From positions 16,461,705 to 16,525,704 of the forward strand of contig OW203769.1 of assembly GCA_934045905.1 (NCBI GenBank): a DNA stretch of 64,000 nucleotides, in the 5' to 3' direction. The notes below the pieces were generated by a model. It saw only the letters and a program-made list of their open reading frames with translations. It made no database searches and was not told where the DNA came from. A program made the position numbers and the translations under genes. This DNA comes from Leuctra nigra (Eukaryota; Arthropoda; Insecta; Plecoptera; Leuctridae). This document shows, piece by piece, positions 1-13,000 of the stretch (the stretch's first letter is position 1; every line of letters starts with the position of its first letter).

Positions 1-279
1 GAACGAGTACCGGTACGTCCAAATTCTCGAAACGGAATTCCGTACAAAACGCACATAAAACATATACGTCTCTATTGAATTGAAATAAACTCTGCTACAT
101 AAAGCAAATCAGATTCATTTGCAGTGGAATCACATTCATTTCGATACTTCATTTCTGACAGCTAAGAATGTCAATAAGTGCATTGAATGGGACGGAAATT
201 TGTAAAATAATAGAAAATGTAAGTGTCCATGTTGAACTTAATCTGACCATTTTAGTTTTTCAGACAATTAGAGGAGAAA

Positions 280-470
280 TTTGTTTAATTTAATTTAATT
301 TTAACCAAAGGACGGATTTCAAAACAAACAGAAAAGGTGGTCCTAACATTGTGTGCAAAATTTCAGATCGATCGGTGAAACGGTGCGACTTGTATATCTC
401 CAATAATGGTAACAAACAAAAATAAAAGAGGCCCATGTCAAAAGAGTCAAAAGAGTCGCTCGCTCAATAA
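280..470 (+). mobile_element. GAGCGAGC element, right part
   Basis: Contains gtgtgcaaaatttcagatcg, then atcggtgaaacgg, and ends gagtcgctcgctcaataa. The left part is missing. Confidence 0.6.
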
Positions 471-1318
471 ACATAGCATTTCCCTTAGTTGCCTAGAAAT
501 AAGACACTAAAACATAGAAGATAACGTATTTCTAAAATGTCTCATTTTTTAGCTTGGAGTCTTGCTTGGACATAATTTTTTTTAAATTGGATTTGGATTC
601 AAGGTGAAATAAGAAATAAGTACATATTTGTTACTTTTCACATTTTCATAACTCGAATGGTTCAAAAGTTCTTTTTTTAATCACACGTGTGCAGCCGATC
701 TCTTAATGTATCATGACTCATTCAATAAGTCTTGCGGTTTTGATTTGACTGACATCAATCAGAAGTGATAACATTTCCTGTGAATATTAGTGATAAATGA
801 CATCTGTATACACACAGAGTTATGACATTTTCAATATTAGTTCATTAAGATAATGTTTTAAAATGTCTTCGAAGAATTGAGAAAGACATCTGATGTGAAT
901 AATCAGATAAAGCATAGATTTATCAACTATTTGACTTTTTCGGGGATCTTTCAATGCACAAAGTTGCCAGCAACCGATTGAAACCATTGGGGGTCAGTTA
1001 GCTGCCCATGTAACGTATTAGATTGATTTTGCAGGAAAGATTGGTGATTAGGTACAAAATGCAATATAATAGAATAATATACCGGGTGGCGCAAAAAATC
1101 ACCCTGATTGAGAGGTCACTTTATCGAAATTAATATAGATAGGATTCTGACAGTTGTACACATATTAGAAGACATACCAAAATTTAATATGTGCAAGTTT
1201 CAAAAACATTACTATTGTAGGAAAAAAGTTACAGCTGTTCAAACTTGGTTGTCAAAAAATTGATTATACGGAGCTCAAATAGGGCGCGTCCAGAAAATTT
1301 ACAATGGCCGGGACGCTA

Positions 1319-1668
1319 TTTCTTCAAAACTACGTACGATACCAAGCTGAAAATTTCAAATTATATTGAACATATGTTAAGATCGATTGTGTAAAAATAT
1401 CAATCAATTAGAATGACTGGAACGAAAGTTATGGAATCTTGAAGTTGAGCATGAAAACATAATAGCTGGGGAAAAAATCACTTTTATAACGTGTGTAATA
1501 AAAGCTTAGAAATAATCTACATATTCTGATTTTACGCTCAACTTCAAGATGACATAATTTTCTTTCAATTTATTCAAATTGATTGAAATTTTTACACAAT
1601 CGATCTCAACATATTATCAATATAATTTGAAATTTTCAGCTTGATACCGTACGTAGTTTTGAAGAAAC
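1319..1668. repeat. Foldback element, arms of about 132 bp
   Basis: 1319-1450 is an imperfect inverted copy of 1536-1668 (tttcttcaaaactacgtacg at one end, complement at the other; agatcgattgtgtaaaaat in the middle). The loop is about 85 bp. A cgggtggcgcaaaaaatcaccct motif 230 bp upstream (1083-1105) may belong to the same element. No coding capacity. Confidence 0.8.
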
Positions 1669-1935
1669 TACGTATCACTGCTCGGCCTCCTAGATCGGCG
1701 ACTTGGCCGCATTTCCCTGGTGATAAAACTGCATCTTCTACAACAAGTAGGCTGGAATGTGAATTGCTCATAAATCTGGCTGTATTCGGAAGTGTGTGCT
1801 GTAAACATGCAACTACATTGTGTGCTGCGAGTAAACACTTGTTATCTCCTTCTGGCTCACTCACTCCTGAGTGTGTGTTCTCTCTCCGAGACATGCATGG
1901 GAACAGCGCCGGTTACTTCACTACAGGGGCGGGAA

Positions 1936-3214
1936 GCGTATTTACGTAGGCTAACTGAATTCGAGACACAGGTCTCGAATTCGTATAGACTTCGTAGTCG
2001 CATTTTGCAACTCCGTAGCCTAACTGATTTCGAGACCAACTTCGTCGGTTCTCGGCTGCTTTCGGCTGCATTTGTTCTTCCGTGTCTCGATCAGCTGATC
2101 GGGTAAGTCTGGTTGTCAAAGGTGTTTGCATGCCGTTATAAATACTCATCAAGTGATATTGATTTTACTTGATTCTTGGTGTTGGTAATATTGTGCTTAG
2201 TGTTAATAGTACGACCGAATATTAAACTTGATTTCGATAGTGAACATCAGTACACTCTACAGGCTCGAGTAAATCTAACAAAATATTCATTAATAATGAA
2301 TCAATCTTTATAGTACGCACAGAATTAAATTTTCCGAACTGAAAAATATTTATAGATTTTCATTGACGGTTACATTACAATTAAATTCTCTTGTAGATAC
2401 GTAAATGATTTTATATCAGTAAATCTATTCAATGTATATTACTTTACTAATTAAACTCTTAAATCAGTTGAATTAATGTTGAATGTTGAGTGAAAGTGAC
2501 AATTCGTATTTTTTTTAAAGAGCTAACATATTCTGTTGCATATTATTTTTAATCAAGTATTTTGTAATTTAATTTAAGGGAATTGTACTTAAATGTGGCG
2601 CAATGATACCTTTTATTCCTTAGAAAATGTTTAAGAAATGAGAATATTACGTGGACGGTTATTAATTATTATATGCCATGTATTTTCCAAACATAAAAAA
2701 TAAACACATTGAAATTCAAATATTTTAACCTACCTTCTTACTGAGAACAACCTTCTGCAAAATTATTTCAATATTATTTTATATCTTCTAAAAATATTAT
2801 TCGTGTCATTATTATATTTGCATTTAAAATTGATAGATATTATGTAATTATCAAGTGATTATTAATGGATAGGGAAATGGTACTACCTATCCCTTTTTGC
2901 TCTTGGCACTAGCGTAGAACGATATTTTTCTCTAGGTATTTTAATAATAATAAATTGCTAATTTGCTTACATAGATCCTAATAGCATATTAATGAACTAT
3001 ATGTTGCTATTAGTTGATAGAAAGAAAATAATTAGTAATACGCGTGAATTCGACATTTAAATTTGAAATATCCCATATTTCATATCAAGCGTGCGAATTG
3101 AAGACATGTACAAGTCTCGAAATCAGTTAGGCTACGGAGTTGTAAAATGCGACTACGAAGTCTATACGAATTCGAGACCTGTGTCTCGAATTCAGTTAGC
3201 CTACGTAAATACGC
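1936..3214. mobile_element. 1.28-kb element with 101-bp terminal inverted repeats (MULE-like)
   Basis: The left end 1936-2036 (gcgtatttacgtaggctaac... to gagac) is a near-perfect inverted copy of 3114-3214. Each end itself holds a small palindrome (gaattcgagac...gtctcgaattc). The interior is AT-rich without an ORF, so it is non-autonomous. Flanks GGGCGGGAA and GGACGGGAA suggest an imperfect 9-bp target duplication. Long inverted repeats plus a 9-bp duplication are typical of Mutator-like elements; assignment is inference. Confidence 0.75.
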
Positions 3215-3217
3215 GGA

Positions 3218-3445
3218 CGGGAACCGGTACTGGAACTGGAACTGAAATGAAACATTATTTGTATAGGAACCGGAACTGGAACCCTTGTTTATATTAAATA
3301 TTATTTAGGTTTCATAACGGTTCCATAAGGGATTAATAATTCATTTCATTTCATTTTTAAGTCATTGTCTTTCAAATCTGAAATAATTTACTATATTTAC
3401 ACTACAGTTTTTCAAATAAATGATCATCGAGTCAAATTAATTCCA
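3218..3445 (-). mobile_element. Truncated GGAACC-rich hAT MITE
   Basis: It matches the reverse complement of the right part of the element at 7627-8061 (gggaaccggtactgg..., cataacggttccataaggg, gtcaaattaatt). Its tip is cut off by the inverted-repeat element to the left, and its far end is missing before the SINE at 3459. Confidence 0.65.
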
Positions 3446-3458
3446 AATTTTGGAACAG

Positions 3459-3732
3459 GTTGGGTGAGTTGTCAACGCTCTGAACTTGTATTCCGGAGGA
3501 CCGGGCTCGATTCCCGCGGCCGTCCTTCCTGACTGGGGGTTTTTCGTGGTTTTCCCTCAGTCGACAGGCAAATGCTGGGAAGGTACCCTACTAATAGGTC
3601 ACGACCGCCTCCTTCCCACCTTCCATCATTACCTACTCTTCACCATCATCTCCCAATCATCATCATAATCATTCATCCGTCGCCATTAGCCTCGCTGCAG
3701 AACAGTGCGACGTTTAGCCCCAGACAAAAAAA
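3459..3732 (+). mobile_element. tRNA-derived SINE
   Basis: The head has an A-box-like ggttgggtgag and a B-box gggctcgattccc. The body runs tttttcgtggttttccctcag, tcgacaggcaaatgctggga, caccttcc...tcatcatcatcc and ends gttgccc-like gcgacgtttagccccagac plus A's. Near-identical copies lie at 52011-52287 and 63413-63615 (both reverse), and fragments at 5686-5733 (reverse), 28600-28640, 54240-54335 and 56870-56945. Confidence 0.85.
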
Positions 3733-5039
3733 TCCAAATTGACTGAAGTGTAGTACAATAAACTACTCCAATAAAAATGTGTTTGTACACTAATGTAATA
3801 TATTATTTCAATTTACTTGTTTCAACATTACAAAAGATTGGATAAAGGTAAAACCTTCAATATTTTTGATTATCTCTCAGCTTTCGGTCTTCTTGTGACA
3901 GATTTTATACACTTTCGACCATCTAACGAACAAAGTACTTCGAAAACATATTTCCATCTTCTTCAAGAAAACAATCGTGACCAACGATGCTGAGTCCTTG
4001 CCAACATCAAACCAATCAGAAAATCGAGGTAGAAAAGTCAATATAAACACTTATAATTATACTCACAATGTTCTCAAACCATCACACATTACCAACACCG
4101 GTGTTTATAGAGAAAGGAAATAGTTCTTTTATGACTCAGGTGCGCATTATACTTGAACAAATTATCATTTAATAGCATAGATTTAGTGAGCATCGATGAC
4201 GAGATTTTGATTGGATTTCAAACTGGTCGACTTTCTAAAACTGTTTTACAAAACATCGTCAATCTTGTGGCATTGGTTGGTTCATATTCGTGTCTCCATA
4301 TCGGTGCTTAGTGTTTACCTTGGAGTTATTTACACAAACTCTGCGTATATACTGGGAATACATCTAAGTGGATTATACTTTTAGATATGCACCAGGAAAA
4401 CGCTATGTGTAATGCAGGAGTCGGCAACCTTTTTTGGTCAAAGATTCACCCTGGTCAAGGAGCAAATTTCCCACAAATTAATAAATTAGATAATAATGGG
4501 ACGCGCAATAGAGGTTATCAAATATTAAACATTGACAATAATAAATTGCATGACTATAGTTTATTTTGGTTCTTTTTTTTACTTTGATATATTTTTAACT
4601 CCAAGTTGTTGCCCCGCAGGGCGTTTTTCTACCGAATTAAATAATTTTTCGCTTCCAGAAGTTTTACAGGGGCTCTAAAATGATGGAACTCAATTAAACA
4701 ACCTTCCAATTGTTGCCCCACAGGGATTTGTTTCTTAAAATTTTCGAATTTTTCTAATCCAGATCTTTATTTAAATTGTAAAGAGCATTCAAGCCCCACT
4801 AAGGCTCCGCATGCGGCTCCGGAGCCGCAGGTTGCCGACTCCTGGTGTAACGCGTTGATAAGCGAGCCTTCGTCTTACAAGCTAATTAATATGTGTGTGA
4901 AAGTTGCTGCTCTACGGGTATTGGAAACCTAATTGCATCCATGGGCCGTGATGAAACAAATTTTACAATATTTAAAATTTGTGTAGCTTATAAAATGTCA
5001 ATAACTCTTGATTTTTTTTGTATGAATTTGGCTAAAAAT

Positions 5040-5102
5040 GGGTAAAATCCAAGGTGTTTATAGAAGTAGCAACCAACTTCTATAAACACCTTGGGTAAAA
5101 TC
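5040..5102. repeat. Perfect 19-bp hairpin flanked by 10-bp direct repeats
   Basis: ccaaggtgtttatagaagt (5049-5067) and its exact complement (5076-5094) flank an 8-bp loop. GGGTAAAATC occurs at 5040-5049 and 5093-5102. Removing one 53-bp unit restores the surrounding repeat family's sequence, so the hairpin is an insertion or template-switch product. Confidence 0.75.
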
Positions 5103-5685
5103 TACTAAAATTGTGATCTCAATGACCATGAAGACTTTAAATTTGATCGGAAGAACGGTTTATTTTCACTATTCAAGCAAGCAAAATTTCAGATCGGGTG
5201 ATTAAACAGTGAGACCAGGCATTGACTACAAAAAAAATCTGAAGAAAAAAGTAACAGAAAACACAAAACACTTCCTAGTAATTTCGTTTGAGATGATGAC
5301 TTGAGATGAAGACGCTTGACATCTTGACATCATGATGTCGTTGTGCTACAATCACAGCGTCTGCATTTAGCCTCATTATGCACAAGTCTTCACAACACAC
5401 CGTCATTTAGACGCCGTTTTCTTGTCTAAGTATAAACCTCAGCCGTCTCTCATGCATTTTACATCATGCTAATGCAGCTAGGTCAGAGCTCTTGATATTT
5501 CACAGTTCTCTCATTTTAATCAGCTAAACAGCCGCTATTTATGACATACAAGCATAATTTATTGTTCTTTTCATAGATGGAAGCGTAGAAAATGTAATAC
5601 GGATTTTACGACAATTTTTTCCTAATATTTTGCATCACAAGATCATTATTTTGTAATAAAGATGTTTAACCTCTCACTTATTGTA

Positions 5686-5733
5686 ATGGCGACGGATTAA
5701 TGATTATGATGATGATTGGGAGATGATGTCAGC
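5686..5733 (-). mobile_element. tRNA-SINE fragment
   Basis: aatggcgacggattaatgat and the following tatgatgatgattgggagatg match the 3' part of the SINE at 52011. Confidence 0.6.
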
Positions 5734-5960
5734 AAGCAGTCATGATTTTACATCGCGTTGCTTATTTTTACTGTCATCTGTCACTTGGGCCGTTCTTGTG
5801 TAATAGACTTAGTTTGATATGCAGATTTAAAATTAAGATTCATTGATAATTGTTTGTTCGCATTGATTACGTTGAGATACACCAATATATACAGAACGTG
5901 TGCCCAAATTTAAATCAAGGATGAAAAATATGTTCATTTTAGCTTTATAATGACCGGTTT

Positions 5961-6092
5961 TTGTACCTCTTGCTAAGTTCTTGATAGATAGCTAACGGAT
6001 AAAGTAAGCAAGCATAATTTTACATTGATTTTATCCTCTAGCTAACACTATCAAGAACTCTTTCCGGTAGCTAACTTTAGCAAGAGGTACAA
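5961..6092. mobile_element. 132-bp foldback MITE
   Basis: Perfect 15-bp ends ttgtacctcttgcta and tagcaagaggtacaa. A second inner stem (agttcttgatag with ctatcaagaact) lies inside. Confidence 0.7.
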
Positions 6093-7626
6093 AGACCTGA
6101 GTCTAAGTCGAGTTTGATCACAAATATTGTTTATAAGTTGGTGTTTTTATTACTAGGGTATAAAGAACCATAAGATATGTTTTTTTTAAATCATAATTTA
6201 TGGTACGAAAGCTATGACAGTATTTAAGAAATATCCCCATTGTTTATCTTCGTGTGCAGCTGACTCTTACGACTTTTGATACTGCGACACTATTTTTTTG
6301 ATCAACTATAATATTTTAGAAAAACACACATTTACATTTAATTTTTCCCCTTTAAACAAACACTTTATTTACCTCTCCGTCTGAGGGTTACAACTGAAAT
6401 CAATAAGAGAATTATAAATTTCCAAAACACCAAAAATAGGTATGAATGGTGCAACATTATCTGAAACATTTCTAAAAAATATTTTTAACAATTAGATACT
6501 TTTTTTACGTTTTTCAGTTCAGGTGGAAGCCTGTCACAATAATAATGTATTCAAGATTTTCTGGTATCCAAACTATTTTATAATGTAGCCATTAAGTATA
6601 ATTTTGAAAATTGGGAGCCAAAAATCTATCCTTATTTCTAGTTCCATAAGCTGTAGTACATCATGGTGGTCTGGTATAGAGTGATTTGTTAAGTCGTCAA
6701 CAAAAAATATTCACCCCACAACATAAATTATGACCTAACTTAAAAGTTTCTAGTAGGCTTCCTTGCTTTACGATCAGGCACGTCTCAATTATCAAAACCT
6801 TACCATCATTCAGAAACCAAATTCATATCAATGACGTTACTTCAATGTTTTTCCCCCGCAGTTGCGTGGGGAGGGGGGGGGGGGGGCAGCAAGGCTGGTT
6901 TAAGAGGGCCGAAACTTTGGATTGAATAAATACCATAAAAAGTCAAAATATCGATAACAGGTGATATTTAAAATATTGATAAAATCTACCATAATTTGTT
7001 ATTAAACACGTTAAAATGCACTAAATTCCATAGTGAAATTAATTTTTTCCGGGCATTCGCGGCCCGGACCCGTGTGCTATTATGGGGCCCTCCCCAGACC
7101 CAAATCGGACCTATTATTTTACCTTCTTCTATTACCTATACCTAAACTAATAACATCCACACAAGCAACTAGATTTATAATATTTGAAAATGTGTCAAAG
7201 TATTTCAAATAAATAAATAAATAAATATCGGGACCCTGGCTTCCACCTATTGTTGGGTCAGGGGGTGGGATCCCATATCCCATATCCCATATAAAAACGA
7301 TCCCATATTAATAACGATTTTTATGGTAGCCATAGCAAAAATAGCAGAGGGGCTCTGAAAATATCCCGAGGGGGGCCCGAAATCTGAAAATCCACTTCTG
7401 ATTCATGATACCAGATTATTGTCAATGCTGTGCGATGCGAGGCTTGGAGACAAAGGATCTTGAAGCGCGCAAGAAACAAGCAGTGCTGAACGTGTTCGGC
7501 GACGGACGAGTTCAGCTGTGGCATATAAGGCAACTTGTTCCGATCCGATGTAATGGATGGGTTCGTCGGGGACGATGCAGGGGCAACAACGTCGAGAGAT
7601 GACATGTGTATGAACTCGGTTGTGAC

Positions 7627-8061
7627 CAGGGACTGGAACCCAAGTGAATATCGGTTCCGGTTCCGGTAAGAGTTCCAAGTTTTAAAAAAACGGTTCCTAT
7701 TCCGGTTCAGGTTCCTGGGAAAAATAAAATAACGGTTCCGATTCCGGTTCCGGTTCTATTTCGGTTCCAAAAAGGTTCCAAACGGTTCCATCAAATTCAT
7801 ACAATTTTTTTTTTAATTATGTTTTGGGAATTACATGCACAGAAATGTGTTTCATTAATTTGACTCAGTGATCATTTACTAGAAAAACTGTACTAAATGG
7901 TAATAAATAATTACAGGTTTGAAAGGCAATGAAGTAAAAATTCAATGAAATTAATTATTTAAAGACCCCTTACGGAACCGTTATGGAACCCAAATAATGT
8001 AAAATATAAATAGGGGTTCCGGTTCAACTTAAAATAATATGGGTTCCGGTTCCAGTCCCTG
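7627..8061. mobile_element. Complete hAT-type MITE, GGTTCC-rich
   Basis: Ends CAGGGACTGGAACC and GGTTCCAGTCCCTG are inverted repeats. The element is flanked by the 8-bp direct repeat GTTGTGAC at 7619-7626 and 8062-8069. An 8-bp duplication and CAGGG ends are hallmarks of hAT elements. It is 435 bp, without an ORF, and the subterminal regions are packed with ggttcc/ggaacc motifs that may be transposase-binding sites (inference). Confidence 0.92.
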
Positions 8062-8615
8062 GTTGTGACGTCGCAATAGGACCTCCCCCCCTCTTTAACG
8101 AGGCTGCACTTGAAGTAAACATTAGAGTCATTCAAATCTTCTCAGTATTTTAGTTTGGTTTCGTATTCTAATAAGTAGGTAAAGCTCGGTGAATTACCGA
8201 GCAAAATATTGGAGAAAATATAGTTTGTGGAAGTCGAATAAAGTATTAAATAATATTAAATAATAAATTAAATAATATTTCCTAAATATCGCATAACACC
8301 GGATGAATTATGCAATGTGAATAGTGAAATATGTGAAAAATAGTTAAAGTTTAGCTAATGTTTTAATATATCTTATAGCATGTATTGCTAACCAATATTT
8401 GTGCTCAAACTCGTGGAAATTGTAAAAAAAAAAATCAATTCAGATTTTCAATTAGTTTGGACATTAGTGGGTGTGCAAAATATCAGATCGATTGGTTGAA
8501 CTGTTTGACCTGGCCAGACTGACATTTAGTCACAGAAATTACATTTTCTTATTTCAGACTGGTTCTAATCCACATGTGATACTCACTTCATCGCTTGGGA
8601 TTGACTATTTTCCAG

Positions 8616-8706
8616 ACATCCACACATTCGAGGGCAAGAACGAGAACCGCCGTGGAACATCAGGAGTCACAGCAGATCAACAGTCTCCATGGCAACATAT
8701 CCTCTG
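8616..8706 (+). CDS. Candidate upstream exon of the TSP1-trypsin gene
   Basis: The stretch follows a good acceptor (tattttccag) and ends at GTGCGC. It is open in the frame that reads TSTHSRARTRTAVEHQ. It ends in phase 1, which exactly fits the two leading bases of the exon at 9921. It is richer in GC than its surroundings. No conserved domain is visible, so the assignment rests on phase and composition only. Another frame is also open, so this could be chance. Confidence 0.35.
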
Positions 8707-8796
8707 GTGCGCAAACCCACGACTCCATGAGGCGATCTCATCTGACGTCACAGCTGACCGAAATCTAACTGGGGGACAGATGATTTCAGTTAACTA

Positions 8797-9170
8797 TAGG
8801 AAAACGCTCTGTGTAACGCGTTGATGAGCGAGCCATCGTACTGCATCCGATTTGATATGCGTTTGCGAGTATCAGCTGCTGTACAGGCCTTAGAACTGAA
8901 GCATTAAGATGGCAGGGATGAAAATTTTGTATAACTAAATTTTTCAAGATTATAGAATAAAATGTCATTAAAATGACAAAAACGTTTGAAAATAAAGACA
9001 GATTAGTCTTCAAATTGGCAAAAATACCTGAAATGTTGGTCCCAATGGCCATGCGAAGAAAGTTGATCGGTCAATCGGTTCTATAGTTTAAATTTAAAAA
9101 ATCACAGGAAACATGGTTTTAAATTTTAACCAATTGGTCCCCCGGCAAAATAAACAAGATTGTGGTATGT
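8797..9170 (+). mobile_element. GAGCGAGC element, left part
   Basis: Starts aggaaaacgctctgtgtaac, then gcgttgatgagcgagcc, and runs through the same interior as 34970-35290. The right end is missing. Confidence 0.6.
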
Positions 9171-9920
9171 TACCATAGCAACCAGTGTGTTGCAACTACC
9201 CTATTTCACAGAATAAGCAGCGTCCAAGACTATATAACATGCAGTTTAATTTCAAACATGCATAATTATTGACAAAATCATCGTGTTAGCGATAATAGGT
9301 ATAATTTTTTAATTTATTTGCGTTATTTATATCAACATAATCTGTACCTTAGAGGTAATATGGCGGGTGTCTTGTCTCTATTTTACGTTGCACACTTTAT
9401 CAAGATCTATCTGACTGATGTCGACTAATAAGAGAGAAAACTTTTATTTAATAAACAAAACACTGTCATCAGACATGACTGCCACTAGGACACAGTATAG
9501 TAAAATAATAAATTTAAATTGAGAATAATAAATGACTAATGGCTAATATAACTAATATTGATTATAAAGATGATTACGTAAAATGGAAATGGAGCCCTTC
9601 AATGATAAAATGCTAATGTGTGATATAAATGATTTACTAATTTTAAATGCCTTGCAAAAATCCTTCAAAAAACTGGTGATGGTTCCTCTTGAATTGAACC
9701 TTAAATTGAAGTATTGAGCGTACACTGAGCATTTTTTCGAGTATAATACAATAACAAAATAATATCATAGTTTAGCTTTAGAACTAAGTGGTGACAAAAT
9801 AATGCCTCAATCTCCCTGGGAAGAAGTAATATCTTCATTTGAATGATCTTCTGCCTAAAGCTCTTCATCAACCTCCGTGTTGGACAGAGTATCTTCATGA
9901 CTAGAGTTCTTTGTCCACAG

Positions 9921-10045
9921 AAGCTCCAGCAGAGACTTCGTTCTTCACGCAATGGTCTTCGTGGTCGAGTTGTTTGGACCAATGCAAGCAGTCCAGAAAG
10001 CGACGTTGCCAGCTCGAGGATAAATGTGGCACCACTGTACAGAAG
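9921..10045 (+). CDS. Exon: first half of TSP1 domain 1
   Basis: The exon follows tttgtccacag and ends at AAG|GTATGA. It reads APAETSFFTQWSSWSSC then LDQCKQSRKRRC, with the two Trp, the paired Cys and the RKRRC run expected of a thrombospondin type-1 repeat. It starts with two bases that complete a split codon and ends in phase 0. It joins in frame to the next exon to give KETRDC, the closing part of the repeat. Confidence 0.85.
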
Positions 10046-13000
10046 GTATGACGCAGGGTTGCTAGGAAACTCTGTGAATAAAAGCGGTCCACTTAATCCG
10101 TTTTTGCGTTTTGCGATTTAACTTTTTTCTATAAAGCAATCACGGTTTCTTGAGAGGTGATTGGCTATAAGAAAAAAAACGGAAAAAGCAAAACGCAAAA
10201 ACGGTCTATGTGGACCCAGATTAAGGCCCGTTTTACATAAAGCGCGTTTCGCGTTTTGCGTTTCGCGTTTTTCTTTTTTTATAACGCCTAGAAAAGGCCG
10301 TCGAAAACAGAACGTTGATATAAGTTTATTTTTCTTGTTAGTAACAATTTGGGTGTTATTAGATATTATAAGATGGAATAATATGCACAGGTAAGAAATT
10401 ATTAACATTATAGTCTTATATTGCAGTTATTTTATAGTTTATTTTAAAGTTTACGTATAGTGACGTCATTTTCGCCACACGCGGTACTGAAAATACCTCC
10501 CTACAATCGAGATGGGGCAACTAAAAAATAAACGCGGGCGGCGAAATTTTCGGTGGTTTTGATGGGTTAATAAAAAAAAACGCGAAACGCGTGTTATGTG
10601 AAAGCGGCAATCTTTCGTATTACGCATGCGAATTGGCATGCGTTTGAAAATCGCTGCTCTACAATACAGCTTGGACACAGCTGTGATAATCAAATACATC
10701 AAGGAGTACTCTCAAAGAGGGTCGCAAGTTTTCGTTACATTGGCTAATTATGGGTCGATTTTAACTCAATCAAATTTAGTTTGCGGTTATTCCTTTCTCG
10801 ACCAAACGAATTTGTCAAATATTTGAATATGGCAATAACTCATAAAGCTCTTGTTTGATTGGTCCAAAAATTGGCAAAATCTCATAAAATGTTGATCCCA
10901 ATAACCGTAAAGTTTTAATTTACGTCAGTTGCGTCATTTCTAGTTGACCGAAAATTTTACGCCAAAATTATGTTTAGCATTTACTCCATTGTCATGCAAC
11001 GTTTTAAGGTAATTTTGGTAGGTACTAATTTTCTGAGAATAGCATTAAGAAAATGTAAGAAATACGTGAAATATAATAAGGATTATTTCTCATATATTTA
11101 ATTTTTCCTATATTAAAAATAAAACTTGTTTCTGTTTAGTATATCTTCAATTTTCTCAATAGTATTCCAAGAAAATGAGTATGTGAATACCTTCAAAATT
11201 GCATAATAATGAGCATTGCCTTATTATGGCCTTATTTTGGGAAAATATACTTTTGTGTTTGTGGTATCATTCTTCCCCTGTAGCCTTCAGGTGTGGAACC
11301 TGTGCCATGTTCCACACACAGCTCCAGTGGTCGAATTGAAAGTTTGTCCAAGGGCACTGACCGGATTTCTGTCAAGGGGGGAAAGTGAAGGAACAAAACT
11401 TGCCACGCGTTGAGGGGGGGGGGGGCACACGCTGCCCCGCAGGGCGTTTTTTGGTTTTTTGACACTCTGAAATCAATTTTGAGACGTTCTGAGGTGTATT
11501 TTGATTCCTAATTTTCACAGTTTTCACTCCAATAAGGTGTGGGGGACATGCCTCAAAAACTTTGCCCCGCCGGGAGATTTTTGGTTTTTTGACACTTTGA
11601 AATTAATTTTAATACGTTCTGAAGTGGATTTTGACAATATTTTTTTTATTTTCACAATTCTCACTCCAATAGACGGCATGCCCAAAATAAAATATTTAGC
11701 CATGTGGGGATACCATCCCCTCGCATCAACCCCCCCCCCCCCCCCCCACACACATTCGACCACTGCACAGCTCCTGTGAGAGTTGTGACTGCTGACTTGA
11801 ATGTGTGTTCCCTTGCTGCAGGAGACCCGGGATTGCGTCCAACAGCGCACGCGCAGGAGGTGCAAGAGCCACCGACACCGACACAAACATGGCGGCTTCC
11901 ACGTGGTTCCTCTCGACCAATCACAGCGCGGGACGTCAGCAGACGAGGTGGGTAGGAAATCACATGAAAATACACACGAATACATGTGCTCATATTTCCA
12001 AAACAGACAATTCAGAGTTTCAAATTTGTATAATTTTTTTACCCAGAAAAGCCTGAGCGGTATGCCTATTTTTTTAAACCGCAAACACCTTGTCGGAACA
12101 TCTGTGTTCATTGCCAAATAATTTGCTAGGAGATTCCTAGAGGAAACTTTTCTAAAGTAGCAAATTTGGGCTCTTTTTTTTCTTCACTTTTTAACCTAAA
12201 AGTGATAATTATTCACCGTCCCAACCAAAATGGTATCTCAGAAATCGTAGACTCATTTTGCAAAGAGTTTCTAAAATTGTGTTGACCAAAACAGCTACTT
12301 TATTTTCTTGTGAAGCCGTTTTACTGCCACGTGTCAACATTGTGTATTTACGACTTAAAAAGTACTAAGTGTCAGATAGCTTACATTTAATTCCACTTAA
12401 CTTCATTTAATTGTTTTGATTTCAACAAAACAAGTGAAGCTGTTATGTATTATATTTGACATGTTGGCAAAACATCGGATTTTAAATATCGTTCCACATT
12501 TCAATATTGCCGCTCGAAAACTGATGTTTTTGGAAAGACTAGTATTTCCGATCGTCCGATCGCAAATGGTACATTCTTCTTAAAGGGCGACAACAGTCAG
12601 AATATGAAAAATTACCATAATTTCATCTTGTCATGTTTATAGATAATTGATAAGTGCAAATGTGCCAACGGTATTGTAATAATTAATAATAATTATTGAC
12701 TGTATTGCATATTAGTTCACATGAGATTTGTCTTATGGTATCAACATTCTTTGAGCAGACTGTAATAGATATTTAATGTGTTGTGTTATGATGATGCATG
12801 AAATTGTTTAATTTATGGCTATTTTATTTCTATTTCAAGTGTCAGCAAGCGCTTAGTGTAAACAATTTGGGTCCAGTTACAGAGAGTGGGAGTGAGACGT
12901 GCAGGAATGTACCTTCTGTACAAAAATTATGGGACCTTCTTGGTGTATAAAACAGTAGCGATTTGTTTTTATATTTATTTGCAGCTAAACGGTTCAATTC

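Noticed and set aside
7405..7602. Forward ORF of 65 codons just left of the hAT MITE
   Set aside because: GC-rich and weakly exon-like, but no acceptor or donor supports it and the opposite strand is open too.
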